From an uncultured Chryseobacterium sp. (lineage in GTDB: Bacteria > Bacteroidota > Bacteroidia > Flavobacteriales > Weeksellaceae): a stretch of DNA of 64,000 nt. The stretch lies in NCBI GenBank assembly GCA_913775525.1, contig CAJYLH010000016.1, forward strand, positions 58,377 to 122,376, written 5' to 3'. The position numbers were made by a program, and so were the translations under genes. Positions within the stretch are counted from its first letter, which is position 1; each line of letters starts with the position of its first letter. Under the pieces are notes generated by a model that made no database searches, was not told the origin of the DNA, and saw only the letters and a program-made list of their open reading frames with translations. Of this stretch, positions 7,777 to 15,993 are shown in pieces.

Positions 7777-7805
7777 ATCCCCGCTAACGTCGGGGATTAT
7801 TTTTT
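7777..7805 (+). terminator. Orphan terminator, possible third small RNA
   Basis: ATCCCCG-CTAACGT-CGGGGAT (7777-7797) followed by TATTTTTTT-like sequence. No plus-strand gene lies between 7158 and here, so a non-coding transcript must end here if the terminator is used. A weak TTG (7706-7708) and TACTTTAA (7730-7737), 21 bp apart, could be its promoter. Its stem resembles the one at 11382-11403 (both ATCCCCGG/CGGGGAT type). Confidence 0.5.
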
Positions 7806-7865
7806 GATGGTATAAAATATTCTTTTGAATTGGTTAAATCCAGAAATTAATTTATATCTGATTGG

Positions 7866-8102
7866 CTATTCTGATGCTTCCTGTTCTTTTCTGAAGCTTA
7901 CCACTTCATAATCATCATCGGTGCAGTATTTCTTACAACTTGCATCATCATAAGCTTCAGGGTCTTTGCAGAAATCTTCAATGTATTTCTGGCTCTCATC
8001 TGTATTTGCCGGGACAATGATGATATGATAATCTCTCACTATGGATTCATGCGCATTTTCTATGGATTCTTTTTTGTGCGCTACCGCTTCATTATATTTC
8101 AT
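7866..8102 (-). CDS. Small charged protein, unknown function
   Basis: 78 residues, rich in Asp, Glu, Lys and Tyr, no signal peptide. It starts MKYNEAVAHKKESIENAH and contains IIIVPANTDESQKYIEDF and two Cys pairs' worth of residues (CKDPEAYDDASCKKYC: three Cys between about residues 45 and 60). It could be a small metal-binding or stress protein; no family is recognised. Upstream there is an approximate -7 box (TATATTTTG, one base too long). Confidence 0.55.
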   Translation of the reverse strand: MKYNEAVAHKKESIENAHESIVRDYHIIIVPANTDESQKYIEDFCKDPEAYDDASCKKYCTDDDYEVVSFRKEQEASE

Positions 8103-8393
8103 AGACTGTAATTTTAGTTATAATTATTAACCAAAATATATGCCTGTCTTGTTGTTTATTTTCCATTAGTGCATAATTGAGATCAATATAACCTATCTTA
8201 AAAATTGAAGAGATTCATATTTAATTTAGCTTAAAAAAAAATATGCTAATGAACCGTTATGAAAGTTAATAATATTTATTTTTTTTCATAAGATTATTAG
8301 CTTATTTTTACACAAATTTTAACTCCTGTAAATAGCTCATAATATTGTCTATATATGGACTGGGTTAAAAAGATTTAACACTCATTTATTATA

Positions 8394-10601
8394 ATGAATA
8401 TTACCAATTGCAATGAAATAGAAATCTATAACCCAGGATTTGTACAGGATTTCGGTTACCTGATCGGAATTAATACAGAAAGCAAGAATATTGATTTTTA
8501 CAGTGAAAATATAGCGGATCTTTTTCCGTTGGAAGAAAGCGTTTTACAGAAGAATATTTATGACTTAGAATGTTTTTCCTCTATTATAAACAGTCCGCAG
8601 TTTCATGATGCGGATCGCAACAGCAAAGAAGATATTAAAAACAGCGATAAGATCGAAATTAACGGTAAAGAATACCATATCAGCGTTTATAAACATAAGG
8701 ATACCCTGTTCATAGAGCTTGAAAAATGCCTCCTGGGTGGTCTGTCCAATAGTTCACTTCTGAAAGGGATTAAAAACCTGCCTTCTCTTAAGAAAGGTAA
8801 GGATATCTGGAAAGCACTCGTAAAAAATATCTGTCAGATTACCGGTTATGATAGGGTAATGGTATACAAATTCAACAGTGACGGCAGCGGAAAAGTAGTG
8901 GCAGAAGAAAAGCTTGCCACCATGGAGAGCTACATGCATCTGCACTATCCTGAAAGTGATATCCCTCAACAGGCGAGAGCTTTATACCTGAAAAACCATA
9001 AAAGAATCCTCAGCGATATCAATGCATTACCGGTGAAAATAATCAGCCAGGTAAAAACAGTGGACCTTACCTATTCCGGGATCAGGGCCATCTCTCCGAT
9101 TCATATCGAATACCTTAAGAACGGAGGGATTTCTTCGAGTTTCAGCGTTTCTATTATTATTGATGATGAATTATGGGGATTGGTTACCTGTCATAGTACA
9201 CAGCCGAAACATATTGATCTGGATAACAGGATTCTGGCGGAAATTGCCACATTCATTGCTTCCAATGCTTACTCGTCCTATCAGGCTAAAAAAACATCCC
9301 GGTATGAAACTGTATTGAATAAAGTATGCTATGATCTTAAGAAAGAGCTTTTAAAATTCACAACCATCAAGGATTCGCTGATCAATAATGTAGAAAATAT
9401 AAGGAACGTTTCCGAAACTGACGGATTTGCCGTTATTGCAGATAATACAGTAAAGGCCTACGGTAAAGTGCCTAATGAAAATATCATTCTCAGAATTTAT
9501 CAGTGGGCAGTACAGAATATCGAAGATAAAACGTATTTTGACGATTCATTCTACAAGAAATACCATGCCTCTTTGGGCTTAGATAAAAACTGTTGCGGTG
9601 TGTCCCTGGCTTTTATCAATAAGCAGAATGGTCATCTCCTAATATGGTTCAGGCAGGAATTCAAAGACCATATCTCCTGGGCCGGAAAAGATAAAAAAGA
9701 GATTGAAACTTTAAATTTCTATAATGAACAGAAACTGGTGTATTCACCGAGGAAATCTTTTCAGGTATTTTATGAAGAAATATCAGATAAATCCCATTAC
9801 TGGTCTAGTAAAGACAGGCTGAGGATCAATAAAATCAGGGATCTCGTTAATCATACCATGCAGGAACAGCTTCACAACATCAGCAGAATGAATGATGAAC
9901 TGACCAAGATTAATGAAGAACTGAACCGAATTAATGATGAACTGGACAGTTATTCCCATACCATTTCGCATGATCTGGCTACACCGCTTACGGTAATGAA
10001 GCTGAATGTGCAGATGATGGCCAGGCACAATACGGATGAATACAATATCAAAAAAATACAGAATGTTCTGAGTGAAATTGATAATATGTCCGGAATGATG
10101 TCCAATGTGCTGAGGCTGAGCAGGCTGAAATATTCGGAGTATATATTCGAAAATATAGATCCCACAGGGATCATAGAAAAAGTATGTACGGATGCTAAAC
10201 TCTCATACAATGAAAATGCAGCAATAACCGTACGTAATATTTATCCGGTTACCGGAGAAAAAAGCCTGATCACCCAGGTATTTCAGAATATCATTACGAA
10301 TGCCGTTAAATATTCTTCACAAAAAGAAAGTGCGGAGATCATCGTAGATTCATCTTACGACGGGAATTACATTCTTTATACCATATCAGATAACGGGATT
10401 GGAATTCCTTATCAGTCGAAAGATGAAGTATTCAAAGTTTTCCAGAGAATGGGCAATGCGCGATCTTTTCTCGGCAGCGGGGTCGGACTTTCTATTGTAA
10501 AGAATATTATGAGAAAACTCAGCGGAAACGTAGATTTTGAAAGTGTGGAGAATCAAGGGACTACTTTTTTCCTGCGTTTCCCGGCTGTTAAAAGCGCATA
10601 A
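8394..10601 (+). CDS. Bacteriophytochrome histidine kinase
   Basis: A 735-residue red/far-red light sensor kinase. Order: PAS (1-110) with Cys6 in a C-x2-E-x-I-x2-PG-x-VQ pattern, the site where bacteriophytochromes bind biliverdin; GAF (~125-300) with YDRVMVYKF, the DIP motif in HYPESDIPQQAR, and SPIHIEYL; PHY (~310-490) with the tongue motif PRKSF and LLIWFRQEF; a coiled linker rich in MNDELTKINEEL; HisKA with H526 in SHDLATPL; HATPase with N-box NIITNAVKYS, DNGIGIP and GSGVGLSIVKN. It is cytoplasmic. No response regulator or heme oxygenase lies nearby, so it is an orphan kinase. A terminator follows at 10649. Confidence 0.92.
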   Translation: MNITNCNEIEIYNPGFVQDFGYLIGINTESKNIDFYSENIADLFPLEESVLQKNIYDLECFSSIINSPQFHDADRNSKEDIKNSDKIEINGKEYHISVYKHKDTLFIELEKCLLGGLSNSSLLKGIKNLPSLKKGKDIWKALVKNICQITGYDRVMVYKFNSDGSGKVVAEEKLATMESYMHLHYPESDIPQQARALYLKNHKRILSDINALPVKIISQVKTVDLTYSGIRAISPIHIEYLKNGGISSSFSVSIIIDDELWGLVTCHSTQPKHIDLDNRILAEIATFIASNAYSSYQAKKTSRYETVLNKVCYDLKKELLKFTTIKDSLINNVENIRNVSETDGFAVIADNTVKAYGKVPNENIILRIYQWAVQNIEDKTYFDDSFYKKYHASLGLDKNCCGVSLAFINKQNGHLLIWFRQEFKDHISWAGKDKKEIETLNFYNEQKLVYSPRKSFQVFYEEISDKSHYWSSKDRLRINKIRDLVNHTMQEQLHNISRMNDELTKINEELNRINDELDSYSHTISHDLATPLTVMKLNVQMMARHNTDEYNIKKIQNVLSEIDNMSGMMSNVLRLSRLKYSEYIFENIDPTGIIEKVCTDAKLSYNENAAITVRNIYPVTGEKSLITQVFQNIITNAVKYSSQKESAEIIVDSSYDGNYILYTISDNGIGIPYQSKDEVFKVFQRMGNARSFLGSGVGLSIVKNIMRKLSGNVDFESVENQGTTFFLRFPAVKSA

Positions 10602-10648
10602 TTAATAAAGAAAATAATCAAATATATTGTCTTATATCCCAAAAAACT

Positions 10649-10680
10649 AAAACCTCAGTTTTGCTGAGGTTTTAACTTTT
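10649..10680 (+). terminator. Terminator of the phytochrome gene
   Basis: AAAACCTCAG, loop TTTTG, CTGAGGTTTT, followed by AACTTTTT. A perfect 10-bp stem including A/T ends, usable from either side; the minus-strand gene 10714-11166 also ends toward it. Confidence 0.8.
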
Positions 10681-10713
10681 TAATAGAGACAGAGACATCT
10701 TTTTGTTAAATAA

Positions 10714-11166
10714 CTATTTAACTTTTCTCAGGTTCCGGGACATTTGACCCGGATGCCTCATGTTATTTCTTTTGGGAGCAATACCGTGAAAGGTATTGTA
10801 AGTATGATAAAGATCTGTAAAATAATAGTCGGCATCGGTTCTCTGATGGTCGTACCAGGAAACAGAATCAGCACCTGTATATTCTTCCGTAGCATACGCC
10901 TGCTGAAGATGGACTGTGTCTTTCTGACACCGGCAATATAAATGATCATTTTCCATATGTTCCTGAAGCGTGATTACCCTTTCCTCTGTATTTTCCAGAT
11001 TCTTAACGGCCTCAAATGTATCATGATCCAATGTGAACCATGGCTCTCCATGATAAAAGAAATGATCGATAATATCTGGATGAATGATATGTTTTTTTTC
11101 TACAGGAGTTGCTGATGAATATCCCTGACACTGGGTACAGTATGCGACTTTAATTTTCATATTCAT
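10714..11166 (-). CDS. Hypothetical protein with two short Cys motifs
   Basis: 150 residues, no signal or membrane segment. The N-terminus carries CTQC (Cys11/Cys14 region) in MKIKVAYCTQCQGYSS, and a CRC occurs near residue 98; together they could bind one metal ion. The rest is rich in His, Asp and Tyr, with TFHGIAPKR-NNMRHPGQMSRN near the end. No family is recognised. Start: ATG codons at 11166 and 11160 are both possible. It is bracketed by small orphan genes and shares no operon partner. Confidence 0.55.
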   Translation of the reverse strand: MNMKIKVAYCTQCQGYSSATPVEKKHIIHPDIIDHFFYHGEPWFTLDHDTFEAVKNLENTEERVITLQEHMENDHLYCRCQKDTVHLQQAYATEEYTGADSVSWYDHQRTDADYYFTDLYHTYNTFHGIAPKRNNMRHPGQMSRNLRKVK

Positions 11167-11326
11167 AATTCATGATTTTAGGCGTGTAGCTTATTTATAT
11201 CAGAAGTTGTGCCAGAAATATCGTCTGTGGAGGCTAAATTTTATTATTTTCTTAAGACTCGGGGAATCATAATCATAAAAAATTCATAAAACCTTTCAGG
11301 GGCTGTTTCACAAAGGAAATAATTAA

Positions 11327-11412
11327 TATCTTTGCCTCCGATTCTCATGTTTAATTGAGTTTTCATGGTTATTAGTTTTTGATCCCCGGAGATATCCGGG
11401 GATTTTGTTTTT
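11327..11412 (+). ncRNA. Candidate small RNA with its own -7 box and terminator
   Basis: TATCTTTG at 11327-11334 is a perfect TAnnTTTG box. About 50 nt later lies ATCCCCGGA-GATA-TCCGGGGAT (11382-11403), a perfect 9-bp stem, followed by TTTTGTTTTTT. The ~70-nt transcript between them contains one ATG but no frame longer than a few codons. Unlike the candidates at 7059 and 7287, no TATGA-N6-TCATA site sits upstream. No known RNA family is recognised. Confidence 0.5.
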
Positions 11413-11502
11413 TAACGGAGCTGGTTTAACCCTATGGTATTATTTGTGTTATACATCTCACGTAATACCTGATTATTTTTAAACCATTAAAGACATCGGA
11501 AT

Positions 11503-11751
11503 ATGAAAATTGAAATTAAAGCACCGGCAGAAAAGTTTACCCTGGAATTTGAGGATGAAGAAACTTTCAAAAAAATCCATAATGAAATTACAGAGGCTCT
11601 TATTGATGATATGAACATCAGAGGGGTATTTTATGATAAGGGAGACATTTCCATGATGTTTCCGGCCTTATTGCTGAAAAACAGTGTTATTATCATTCAC
11701 AAAGAAACATCGGTAAGCACCTCACTTTCTTCGATTGCATCAATGATATGA
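11503..11751 (+). CDS. Small acidic hypothetical protein
   Basis: 82 residues. Begins MKIEIKAPAEKFTLEFEDEE, a beta-strand-like start, followed by a helix (TFKKIHNEITEALIDDM), a strand pair (RGVFYDKGDISMMFPALLL, SVIIIHKE) and a Ser-rich tail. No family is recognised. The upstream region carries GGTATTA (11436-11442) and TAATACC (11463-11469) as an inverted repeat, and TCACGTAAT at 11458, a word also found upstream of the next gene and at 6201. Confidence 0.55.
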   Translation: MKIEIKAPAEKFTLEFEDEETFKKIHNEITEALIDDMNIRGVFYDKGDISMMFPALLLKNSVIIIHKETSVSTSLSSIASMI

Positions 11752-11870
11752 TACTTTTCCTTAAATTATTAGGATAGATTATCATAATTTCTTTAGAAAT
11801 GTATTCGTTATTTAAGATCCTTTTTCCTTGGCATAATAATTTCACGTAATGTCGCTTAAACAAAAGCATC

Positions 11871-12131
11871 ATGAATGAAAAATTAATGCAGATTCTGGGC
11901 TGGATAGCTACCGTAACGGCAATGGCAATGTACTTTTCCTATATTCCGCAAATTAGCGGTAACCTGAGCGGAGATAAAGGAGACTGGCTTCAGCCGTTGG
12001 TAGCCGGAATCAACTGTAGTCTATGGGTAATTTACGGACTTATTAAAAAGCCTAAAAAGGACTGGCCGATTGTTGTGGCCAATAGCCCGGGAATATTTTT
12101 TGGATTCTTTGCCTTCGCAACTGCCTTATAA
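11871..12131 (+). CDS. SemiSWEET sugar transporter
   Basis: An 86-residue, three-helix membrane protein. SemiSWEETs work as homodimers that let mono- or disaccharides cross the inner membrane down their gradient. Residues ~8-28 (first helix) contain the PQ-loop signature YFSYIPQI; the second helix holds GINCSLWVIYGLI; the third carries VVANSPGIFFGFFAFATAL with the conserved Asn and Pro. Length and layout match the family. It stands alone; TCACGTAAT lies 21 nt upstream of the ATG. Immediately after the stop is the left copy of the 19-bp direct repeat. Confidence 0.88.
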   Translation: MNEKLMQILGWIATVTAMAMYFSYIPQISGNLSGDKGDWLQPLVAGINCSLWVIYGLIKKPKKDWPIVVANSPGIFFGFFAFATAL

Positions 12132-12134
12132 ATG

Positions 12135-12153
12135 AAAACCTCTATAATCTGAA
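12135..12153 (+). repeat. Left copy of 19-bp direct repeat (att-like)
   Basis: AAAACCTCTATAATCTGAA, identical to 21955-21973, which is half of the tRNA-Cys terminator stem. Here the matching other half of the stem (GAGGTTTT) is absent, so this copy is not a working terminator. It marks the point where base composition drops. Confidence 0.5.
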
Positions 12154-12270
12154 ATTTAGATTATGCAGTAGATGTTGATTCCATAAGGGATTATTGCTAT
12201 TAGTATTAGATTTATTATAAGAAAATATAAATAATGTCTCATACATTTATGATCTGTGTATCCAATATTA

Positions 12271-12297
12271 AAAACCGCTCTCAAAGAAAGCGGTTTA
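12271..12297 (-). terminator. Terminator of the 12309-12716 gene
   Basis: AAACCGCT, a 9-nt loop and AGCGGTTT, with T-rich sequence after the stem on the minus strand (plus-strand AATATTAAAA). Confidence 0.7.
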
Positions 12298-12308
12298 ACA
12301 AAATAAAA

Positions 12309-12716
12309 TTAATGATTTATTGTCATTAAAGTTTCCTCAGAAACTTTATATTCGCCTTTTTGATAAACATCTTTACTGGAAAGTAATACTTCATAAGTAT
12401 AAATTCCTTTTGGCAAATTGTACGTACACTCTTTTTCGTCTTTTTGGATGACGAACTCTTTTTTTATTTCCTCATCTTCTATTTTCCCATTGAACTTTAT
12501 GGTAATCTTCTCATCCATTTTATTCTTAAAACAGAAACTGTCTACCGTTTTTGCATTTGGATCTACAGGTTTTTTGCCGTTGCCTTTTAATGCGATATAG
12601 CCTTGTACCAGTATATTTCCAATTGCTAAGCCTTTGTCTAAACCAGACATGGTGGTTTGAGATTTTAAATTTAATGAAAATAGGATGATGGAGAAAAGGA
12701 GAAGTTTTAATTTCAT
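12309..12716 (-). CDS. Secreted hypothetical protein
   Basis: 135 residues. The N-terminus MKLKLLLFSIILFSLNLKSQ is a signal peptide. A helical segment (GLAIGNILVQGYIALKGNG) follows, and residues ~55-130 look like a single beta-sandwich domain (KMDEKITIKFNGKIEDEE, YNLPKGIYTYEVLLSS). It has one cysteine in the middle and one near residue 97. It resembles small periplasmic beta-domain proteins in general, with no specific family. First gene inside the A/T-rich block; codon use is dominated by AAA, ATT and TTA. Confidence 0.6.
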   Translation of the reverse strand: MKLKLLLFSIILFSLNLKSQTTMSGLDKGLAIGNILVQGYIALKGNGKKPVDPNAKTVDSFCFKNKMDEKITIKFNGKIEDEEIKKEFVIQKDEKECTYNLPKGIYTYEVLLSSKDVYQKGEYKVSEETLMTINH

Positions 12717-12817
12717 ATTTTCACGATCAAATTTCTTAAAGTCTTAATTTCATCTTAAATTATTAAGCTATTTTTAAGTGACTTAAATTAGAAATTGAAA
12801 AATTAAAAGATAAAATA

Positions 12818-13201
12818 CTAGATGTTTTCAAATAGAATTTCTTCAACTTTACTTTTAAAAACTTCAAATTTGATTAGATAATAGAAGAACCATGAATAAA
12901 AAATAATATTCAGAAACATTATGATCATCTTTATTTCATACGATATAAATTCTACTTCAAATAATAGCAATAAAAAGAACACTGCCAAAAAAATAGAATT
13001 AAAAATCAGGGTTATTTCGAATCTGATATTATTGAAACCTCCGAGCATTGTCCAACTTTTTTTTTTATGTGAAATTATTGTTGAATTTGAATTAAACTTA
13101 ATTTCTACTTTAAAAGTTCTATCAACAGAAACAAAAATACTATTTCCTATAATTTCATAAGTATAGTCAAACTGATCAAGAAATTTAATTAATTTGTTCA
13201 T
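12818..13201 (-). CDS. Small membrane protein, unknown function
   Basis: 127 residues from the ATG at 13201. I prefer this start because an upstream in-frame start at 13225 would overlap the end of the 13219-13917 gene. The N-terminal ~60 residues are a soluble beta-rich part (FDYTYEIIGNSIFVSVDRTF), followed by two adjacent hydrophobic helices (IFLAVFFLLLLFEVEFI and MIIMFLNIIFYSWFFYYLI) and a short basic tail. No family is recognised. It is 17 nt behind the 13219-13917 gene, so likely cotranscribed with it. Confidence 0.6.
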   Translation of the reverse strand: MNKLIKFLDQFDYTYEIIGNSIFVSVDRTFKVEIKFNSNSTIISHKKKSWTMLGGFNNIRFEITLIFNSIFLAVFFLLLLFEVEFISYEIKMIIMFLNIIFYSWFFYYLIKFEVFKSKVEEILFENI

Positions 13202-13218
13202 GATTTTTATTTTATTAA

Positions 13219-13917
13219 TTACCAACAGCCGCCTCCAACAGAATCTTGTCCATGCTGAATAGCACTTGAAATAATAACTGATGAAAATTTAGCGAATCCT
13301 CCTAATGCAGCTCCCATAAAAGCTCCCCAAGCATCACCAATCATCCTTTGGTGAGATGGCTTACATTTATATTTCGCAGCAACATTAGTATTGGTACTGG
13401 AGTCCTGAGCTTCCCAGAAACGACTACTATATTGTAAAACATCCTCAAAATCAGCTAACATTGATGTTTCGTCTGTGCTCATTTTGTGATTTTTTTTATA
13501 CTCTTCAATTTTAGAGTTACAGGTAGCTAAATCATAATTATTATCTACTATGTCAAGAATAAAATTACTGTAATTCTGCGAAATTTTACCGTTTTTGACA
13601 AAATTATCCATTGTGGTATGCACTTTTGGTAAATATGAGAAGCCAGCTAATTGATTACCATTAAAAAAGTCGACGGTAGATGCTTTAACTTGATCAATAG
13701 TAACATTTCCGATTTGACGAGGATAATTTTTTTGGTATATATTAAAAATACGTTCAGTTAGTAATGAGACATCATCATTTTTTTTTAGGGCATCATAGCC
13801 ATACTCTGAATAATAAGTTCCTAATACATTATTGTGCATTTCTCCAATACTTTGAGAAAAAACAATGCTTGAAGCAAAAACTAGAGATAAACATGCAGCT
13901 TTAAATACTTTTTTCAT
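13219..13917 (-). CDS. Secreted hypothetical protein with Gly-rich hydrophobic tail
   Basis: 232 residues. Signal peptide at residues 1-22 (MKKVFKAACLSLVFASSIVFS). The body is helical (IGEMHNNVLGTYYSEYGYDAL, then FDEDVLQYSSRFWEA-like helices), with two cysteines (CNSK, CKPSH) that could form a disulfide. The last ~40 residues (WGAFMGAALGGFAKFSSVIISSA, ending GGGCW) are a hydrophobic Gly/Ala helix with a terminal Cys-Trp, unusual for a periplasmic protein and reminiscent of bacteriocin-like tails. No family is recognised. It is divergent from the RiPP regulator across a 17-bp-arm inverted repeat, so it may share its control. Confidence 0.6.
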   Translation of the reverse strand: MKKVFKAACLSLVFASSIVFSQSIGEMHNNVLGTYYSEYGYDALKKNDDVSLLTERIFNIYQKNYPRQIGNVTIDQVKASTVDFFNGNQLAGFSYLPKVHTTMDNFVKNGKISQNYSNFILDIVDNNYDLATCNSKIEEYKKNHKMSTDETSMLADFEDVLQYSSRFWEAQDSSTNTNVAAKYKCKPSHQRMIGDAWGAFMGAALGGFAKFSSVIISSAIQHGQDSVGGGCW

Positions 13918-14077
13918 AAATTTTAATTTTAAATGTTTTAATTAATTTTTGTCATATAAACTCTGACATGGGATCTGTGGTAAATTTTGAAGTGCGCACA
14001 ACAAAAACAAACATTTGTGTTTTTACCTGAAGCAAAGATGTAATGATTCAATAAATTTTACAAATAAGGTATCTCTA

Positions 14078-14120
14078 AATTGATCAATTTCGAACGATGA
14101 TAATTCGAAATTGATCAATT
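14078..14120 (+). repeat. Perfect 17-bp-arm inverted repeat between divergent genes
   Basis: AATTGATCAATTTCGAA (14078-14094), a 9-bp spacer, and TTCGAAATTGATCAATT (14104-14120) are exact inverse complements. Each arm itself contains the palindrome AATTGATCAATT. It lies 160 bp upstream of the minus gene at 13917 and 92 bp upstream of the regulator start at 14212. The inner word CAATTTCGA recurs just upstream of the RiPP precursor promoter (15994-16002). Most likely an operator. Confidence 0.6.
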
Positions 14121-14192
14121 CTGATATTCAAAATTCTGAAAATCAATATTTAACATAGTTTTATTTTTTATGATTTTAAGTTTGAAAATTTG

Positions 14193-14200
14193 TAATTTTG
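14193..14200 (+). promoter_or_regulatory. -7 box of the TPR/AraC regulator gene
   Basis: TAATTTTG, a perfect TAnnTTTG match, ends 11 nt before the ATG at 14212. This supports 14212 over the in-frame ATG at 14170, which would lie upstream of the message. Confidence 0.5.
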
Positions 14201-14211
14201 CATCTCTAATT

Positions 14212-15954
14212 ATGCAGAAATTATATCTTACTTTTTTATTATCCTTTTTGCAAAGTTTGTATTTTTCCCAAAGTACAAAAGGCTTTCATATTCCTGATTC
14301 TCTGAAAAACAAAAATTTCGATCAGTTAAAGAAGTCTTATGACAAGGTGTTTAGAATAGACAACAGCAAGGCAGAATTATATGCAAATACAATTCTAAGT
14401 AAAGGAAAGAAGGAGAATAATAATGATCTTATATTTGACGGATATTATAAAATAGCACATATAAAAGGATTGAAATCTGAAAATGGACATCCTTATGCAG
14501 ATACATTAATCAAGATAACTAGAAATGTAGATACAAAAGAATATCCTGCAAAAGCATACATTATAAAAGGCATTTTATTTAATTATGATTGGAAGTATAG
14601 TGATGCATTAAACTATTATATTGATGCACAAAAAATGTCTAAAAACAAAAATCCGGATCAATTTTATTACATTAAAAAGCTTTTAGGTATTTTAAAAACA
14701 GCTACTGAAGAGAATGAAGAAGCGCTTCCTCTCTTTTTAGAATATTATAACTACCAGAAACAGAAAGTAAATACAAAGGACAAGGATATTAAAAGTTATA
14801 TTGGCTCTATATTTTCTGTAGCAAACTGCTATAGTAAAAATAAGCAATACAAAAATGCTCAAATTTATATTAATCTTGGAATCAAAGAATGTAATAATTT
14901 CAAAGATTATACCCATTATCCTTATTTTATCTCTGCTACAGGAATTGCCAATTACTATTTAAAAAACTATAAAAAAGCATCTGATAGTCACTTAAAAGCA
15001 GAAAAAAGTTTTATCAAAAATAGTGATTATGGAAATCTGGCGATCACTTATTATTTTTTGGGGAAAATCAATTACGATATTCATAAGGAGGAAATTGCCG
15101 TAAAATATTTTATTAAAGCAGATTCGGTTTTAGTACTGTCAAAAGACTTTTATCCCATCACACGTGACGGATATGAAGTCTTAGTAGATTACTATAAAAA
15201 AACAGGCGATAAAGAAAAACAACTTAAGTATATTGACAAATTGTTTTATGCAGATAGTATCATCAATAATAGTAAACAATATCTTTCAAAAGAAATTTAC
15301 AAGAAATATGATACTCCTATATTATTGGAGAAGAAAGAAAAATTGATCAATGAATTAAGTAATAAGAATTCTTTGTTGTATTGGTGCTTAGGAATCGGAT
15401 TTTTAGTTATTTCTATTTTAGCGTATGTATATATAAAAAATAGAAAGAAAATAAAAGAATATAAAAAACAGGCAGAACTATTACTAGAAAAATCAAAGGA
15501 TATATCGATAGTTTTGCCTGTCGTAAATCAGGAATTTATAGAAGAAAATATTTTTAAAGAGGAAAAAGTTAAAAGTATTATTCCTGACAAGAAATTACAA
15601 GATATAAAAGCAAAATTGGAATATTTTGAAAGTAATAGAAAATTTTTACAAAAAAATATTACAGTTGATGGTTTAGCAAAAGATTTGGGAACAAATCGGG
15701 ATTACCTTTCAAAGTCGGTAAATGAGCTTAAAAGAAAAAATTTTTCGCAATATTTAAATGAGTTACGTATCACTTATATCGTAGAAGAATTGAATAATAA
15801 CGAAAGGCTAAGAAAATATACGATAGCAGCAATAGCCGATGAAATAGGGTATAACAATTCAGAATCTTTTTCCAATGCTTTCAAAAAAATAACTGGCACT
15901 TTGCCTTCTTATTATATAAAATTATTGCAAGACAAGGCGGAGGTAAATGCCTGA
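14212..15954 (+). CDS. Membrane TPR protein with C-terminal AraC-type DNA-binding domain
   Basis: About 580 residues. Signal peptide MQKLYLTFLLSFLQSLYFS, then a periplasmic stretch of TPR-like helical repeats (~residues 30-360), one membrane helix (LLYWCLGIGFLVISILAYVYI near residue 390), a cytoplasmic linker, and a C-terminal AraC-type pair of helix-turn-helix units (VDGLAKDLGTNRDYLSKSV and IAAIADEIGYNNSESFSNAFK). This layout is known in Bacteroidota as a one-protein signal-to-DNA regulator. It precedes the RiPP precursor by 124 bp in the same direction and is the likely cluster regulator. Start chosen from the -7 box at 14193-14200. Confidence 0.8.
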   Translation: MQKLYLTFLLSFLQSLYFSQSTKGFHIPDSLKNKNFDQLKKSYDKVFRIDNSKAELYANTILSKGKKENNNDLIFDGYYKIAHIKGLKSENGHPYADTLIKITRNVDTKEYPAKAYIIKGILFNYDWKYSDALNYYIDAQKMSKNKNPDQFYYIKKLLGILKTATEENEEALPLFLEYYNYQKQKVNTKDKDIKSYIGSIFSVANCYSKNKQYKNAQIYINLGIKECNNFKDYTHYPYFISATGIANYYLKNYKKASDSHLKAEKSFIKNSDYGNLAITYYFLGKINYDIHKEEIAVKYFIKADSVLVLSKDFYPITRDGYEVLVDYYKKTGDKEKQLKYIDKLFYADSIINNSKQYLSKEIYKKYDTPILLEKKEKLINELSNKNSLLYWCLGIGFLVISILAYVYIKNRKKIKEYKKQAELLLEKSKDISIVLPVVNQEFIEENIFKEEKVKSIIPDKKLQDIKAKLEYFESNRKFLQKNITVDGLAKDLGTNRDYLSKSVNELKRKNFSQYLNELRITYIVEELNNNERLRKYTIAAIADEIGYNNSESFSNAFKKITGTLPSYYIKLLQDKAEVNA

Positions 15955-15993
15955 AAAATAATATATTAAAATAGATTTAGGCACGGAATTTAC

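Noticed and set aside
12818-13160. Plus-strand frame at 12921-13160 as a gene
   Set aside because: It is antisense to the membrane-protein gene and made of low-complexity Asn/Ile/Lys codons typical of A/T-rich shadows.
14170-14211. ATG at 14170 as start of the TPR/AraC regulator
   Set aside because: A perfect -7 box at 14193-14200 would lie inside the coding region, and the signal peptide starts properly at 14212.
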